57,328 bases of DNA from SICV01 sp038045265 (GTDB taxonomy: Archaea > Nanobdellota > Nanobdellia > Pacearchaeales > GW2011-AR1). The stretch lies in the NCBI GenBank assembly GCA_038045265.1, contig JBBSYL010000036.1, positions 1 to 57,328 on the forward strand, read 5' to 3'. A model generated the notes under the pieces. The model did not search any database. It saw only the letters and a list, made by a program, of their open reading frames with translations, and was not told where the DNA came from. Position 1 is the first letter of the stretch. Every line of letters starts with the position of its first letter. The position numbers were made by a program, and so were the translations under genes. Positions 56,163 through 57,328 of the stretch are shown one piece after another.

Positions 56163-57263
56163 ATGGAGATAAGTGAAAATAAAAAGAAGGAGCTTGAAGA
56201 TCTTCTTGAACTGCTTGGAAGTGTGCGCGGAAGACACACAGAATTAGTGACTGTCATGATTCCTGCAGGATTCAATAAAGATTCTGTAGTTAGACAACTG
56301 GAAGCAGAAGCAGGCACAGCAGAGAATATAAAGTCAAAAGCCACAAGATCGGCAGTTACAACTGCACTAGATAGAATAGTAAGAGAACTAAAAAACAGAA
56401 AATCCACTCCAGCAAACGGTCTTGCTTTATTTTGTGGAAATATTTCTGAAAAAGAAGGTGTTCAAGATATACAATTATGGGCTTATGAGCCCCCAAAGCC
56501 ATTAAATGTCAGATTATATAGATGCGATCAAACCTTTGTAATTGAACCATTGCAGGAAATGCTTAATGTCACCGAAGTCTATGGATTGTTGGTCATGGAT
56601 AGAAGAGAAGCAACTATAGGAATTTTAGAAGGTAAAAAAATAAGTGTTATAAGAAAATTATCTTCTAATGTTCCTGGAAAAATTCGTGCAGGCGGGCAGT
56701 CAAGTGCCAGATTTGAAAGAATTACTGAAGGTTTAGCAAAAGAATTCTTTAAAAAAACAGCAGAAGCAATGAAAGAGGTTTTCTTTGATATGCCCAAGCT
56801 TAAAGGCATCCTTGTAGGTGGCCCCATTCCCACAAAAGAAGAATTTCTTGAACTAGGAGAACTAGTAACCAAATTAAAAGAAAAAGTTATTGCAGTCAAG
56901 GACATAGGTTATACAGATGAACACGGTCTCGAATTACTAGTAAACGCATCAGAAGAAGACATTGAAAATCAAGAGAAAATAAAAGAACAAAAGCTAATAA
57001 CAAAATTCTTTGAAACTCTCGGAAAGAAACCGCATCTCGCAGTCTATGGAGAAGAACGAGTCAGATTAGCACTAGAAAGAGGCGCAATAGATGTCCTATT
57101 GCTCTCAAAAAGCCTTTCAAAAGAAATAATAAGTGAATTCGAACAAAAAGCACAATCTATAGGAGCATCAATGCACATAATCACTGCAGAAAATGCAGAT
57201 GGAAAACAATTTGAAAATCTAACGAAGGGCTTCGGAGCTACGTTAAGGTTTGCTTTGGAATAA
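56163..57263 (+). CDS. prf1: Peptide chain release factor aRF1
   Basis: Recognises all three stop codons and triggers peptidyl-tRNA hydrolysis. About 366 residues from the ATG at 56163 (the TTG at 56148 is rejected). NIKS in NIKSKATRSAV near 60, YRCDQTF (YxCxxxF motif) near 120 and AGGQSSARFERI with the GGQ loop near 177 are all intact. The C-terminal domain that binds ABCE1 and Pelota-type partners is present. The window's last 65 nt hold nothing further. Confidence 0.97.
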   Translation: MEISENKKKELEDLLELLGSVRGRHTELVTVMIPAGFNKDSVVRQLEAEAGTAENIKSKATRSAVTTALDRIVRELKNRKSTPANGLALFCGNISEKEGVQDIQLWAYEPPKPLNVRLYRCDQTFVIEPLQEMLNVTEVYGLLVMDRREATIGILEGKKISVIRKLSSNVPGKIRAGGQSSARFERITEGLAKEFFKKTAEAMKEVFFDMPKLKGILVGGPIPTKEEFLELGELVTKLKEKVIAVKDIGYTDEHGLELLVNASEEDIENQEKIKEQKLITKFFETLGKKPHLAVYGEERVRLALERGAIDVLLLSKSLSKEIISEFEQKAQSIGASMHIITAENADGKQFENLTKGFGATLRFALE

Positions 57264-57328
57264 ATTTATCTCACGATACTGTCAAATTAAAGTGATATGT
57301 TTTCTCTGACAAATCTAATCAAGTTTAA

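Overview
The window is an AT-rich archaeal chromosome segment. Its core genes are archaeal: both clamp-loader subunits, FEN1, family-B DNA polymerase, Cdc48, aRF1, Trm5, NAC, Sec61 beta, eL41, eL15 and a type II methionine aminopeptidase. Most genes are tightly packed, and a TATA box (TTTATAAA or TTTAAATA type) begins about 27-30 nt before the start codon, so most transcripts look leaderless. That spacing was used to choose starts. Short proteins, minimal versions of familiar factors and many small orphan genes suggest a DPANN-type archaeon (Woesearchaeota/Pacearchaeota-like). This lineage call is inference; no rRNA is present.

Layout: 0.1-2.5 kb holds eL41 and the clamp loader. 2.5-8.1 kb holds a HicA/HicB pair in convergent overlap, superoxide dismutase, an OB-fold protein, a membrane-anchored DsbA-like oxidoreductase and a HerA-like ATPase whose P-loop is interrupted by a LAGLIDADG intein. 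8.1-25.7 kb holds Trm5, a MaoC-like protein, a membrane/coiled-coil gene cluster, a nucleotidyltransferase pair, FEN1, PolB, an RNA m5C methylase operon, methionine aminopeptidase and Cdc48. 25.7-27.6 kb holds tRNA-Ile and tRNA-Lys (both with introns), tRNA-Gly with a 51-bp tandem repeat, signal peptidase and a TFS-like factor.

27.6-34.6 kb is the most notable region: an integrative element of about 7.0 kb in the 3' end of the tRNA-Lys gene, bounded by a 17-bp direct repeat. It carries a tyrosine recombinase, a nuclease-like protein, an AAA_14/DUF4143-type ATPase, a palindrome-rich control region and a diversity-generating retroelement (DGR). The DGR has a reverse transcriptase, one template repeat (TR) and two tandem C-type-lectin-like target genes, each with a variable repeat (VR). 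I aligned the TR to both VRs by eye: all 24 differences fall at template adenines. A short hairpin lies 8-10 nt past each VR and is absent from the TR. The reverse transcriptase gene is split by a frameshift at a 12-C tract that forms the loop of a perfect 9-bp inverted repeat, which suggests either an assembly error or an on/off switch.

34.7-42.1 kb returns to chromosomal genes (regulators, phosphoesterase, methyltransferase, ABC exporter, topoisomerase I). 42.1-46.7 kb is accessory: a Fic protein behind three 20-bp repeats, a structured-RNA candidate, a large secreted lipase-like protein, a small membrane protein and a winged-helix regulator. 46.7-57.3 kb holds eL15, split methionyl-tRNA synthetase genes, a MinD-like ATPase, NAC, Sec61 beta, an endonuclease III-like protein without Fe-S cysteines, an orphan with a possible kinase fold, a VapBC-like pair, a P-loop kinase and aRF1.
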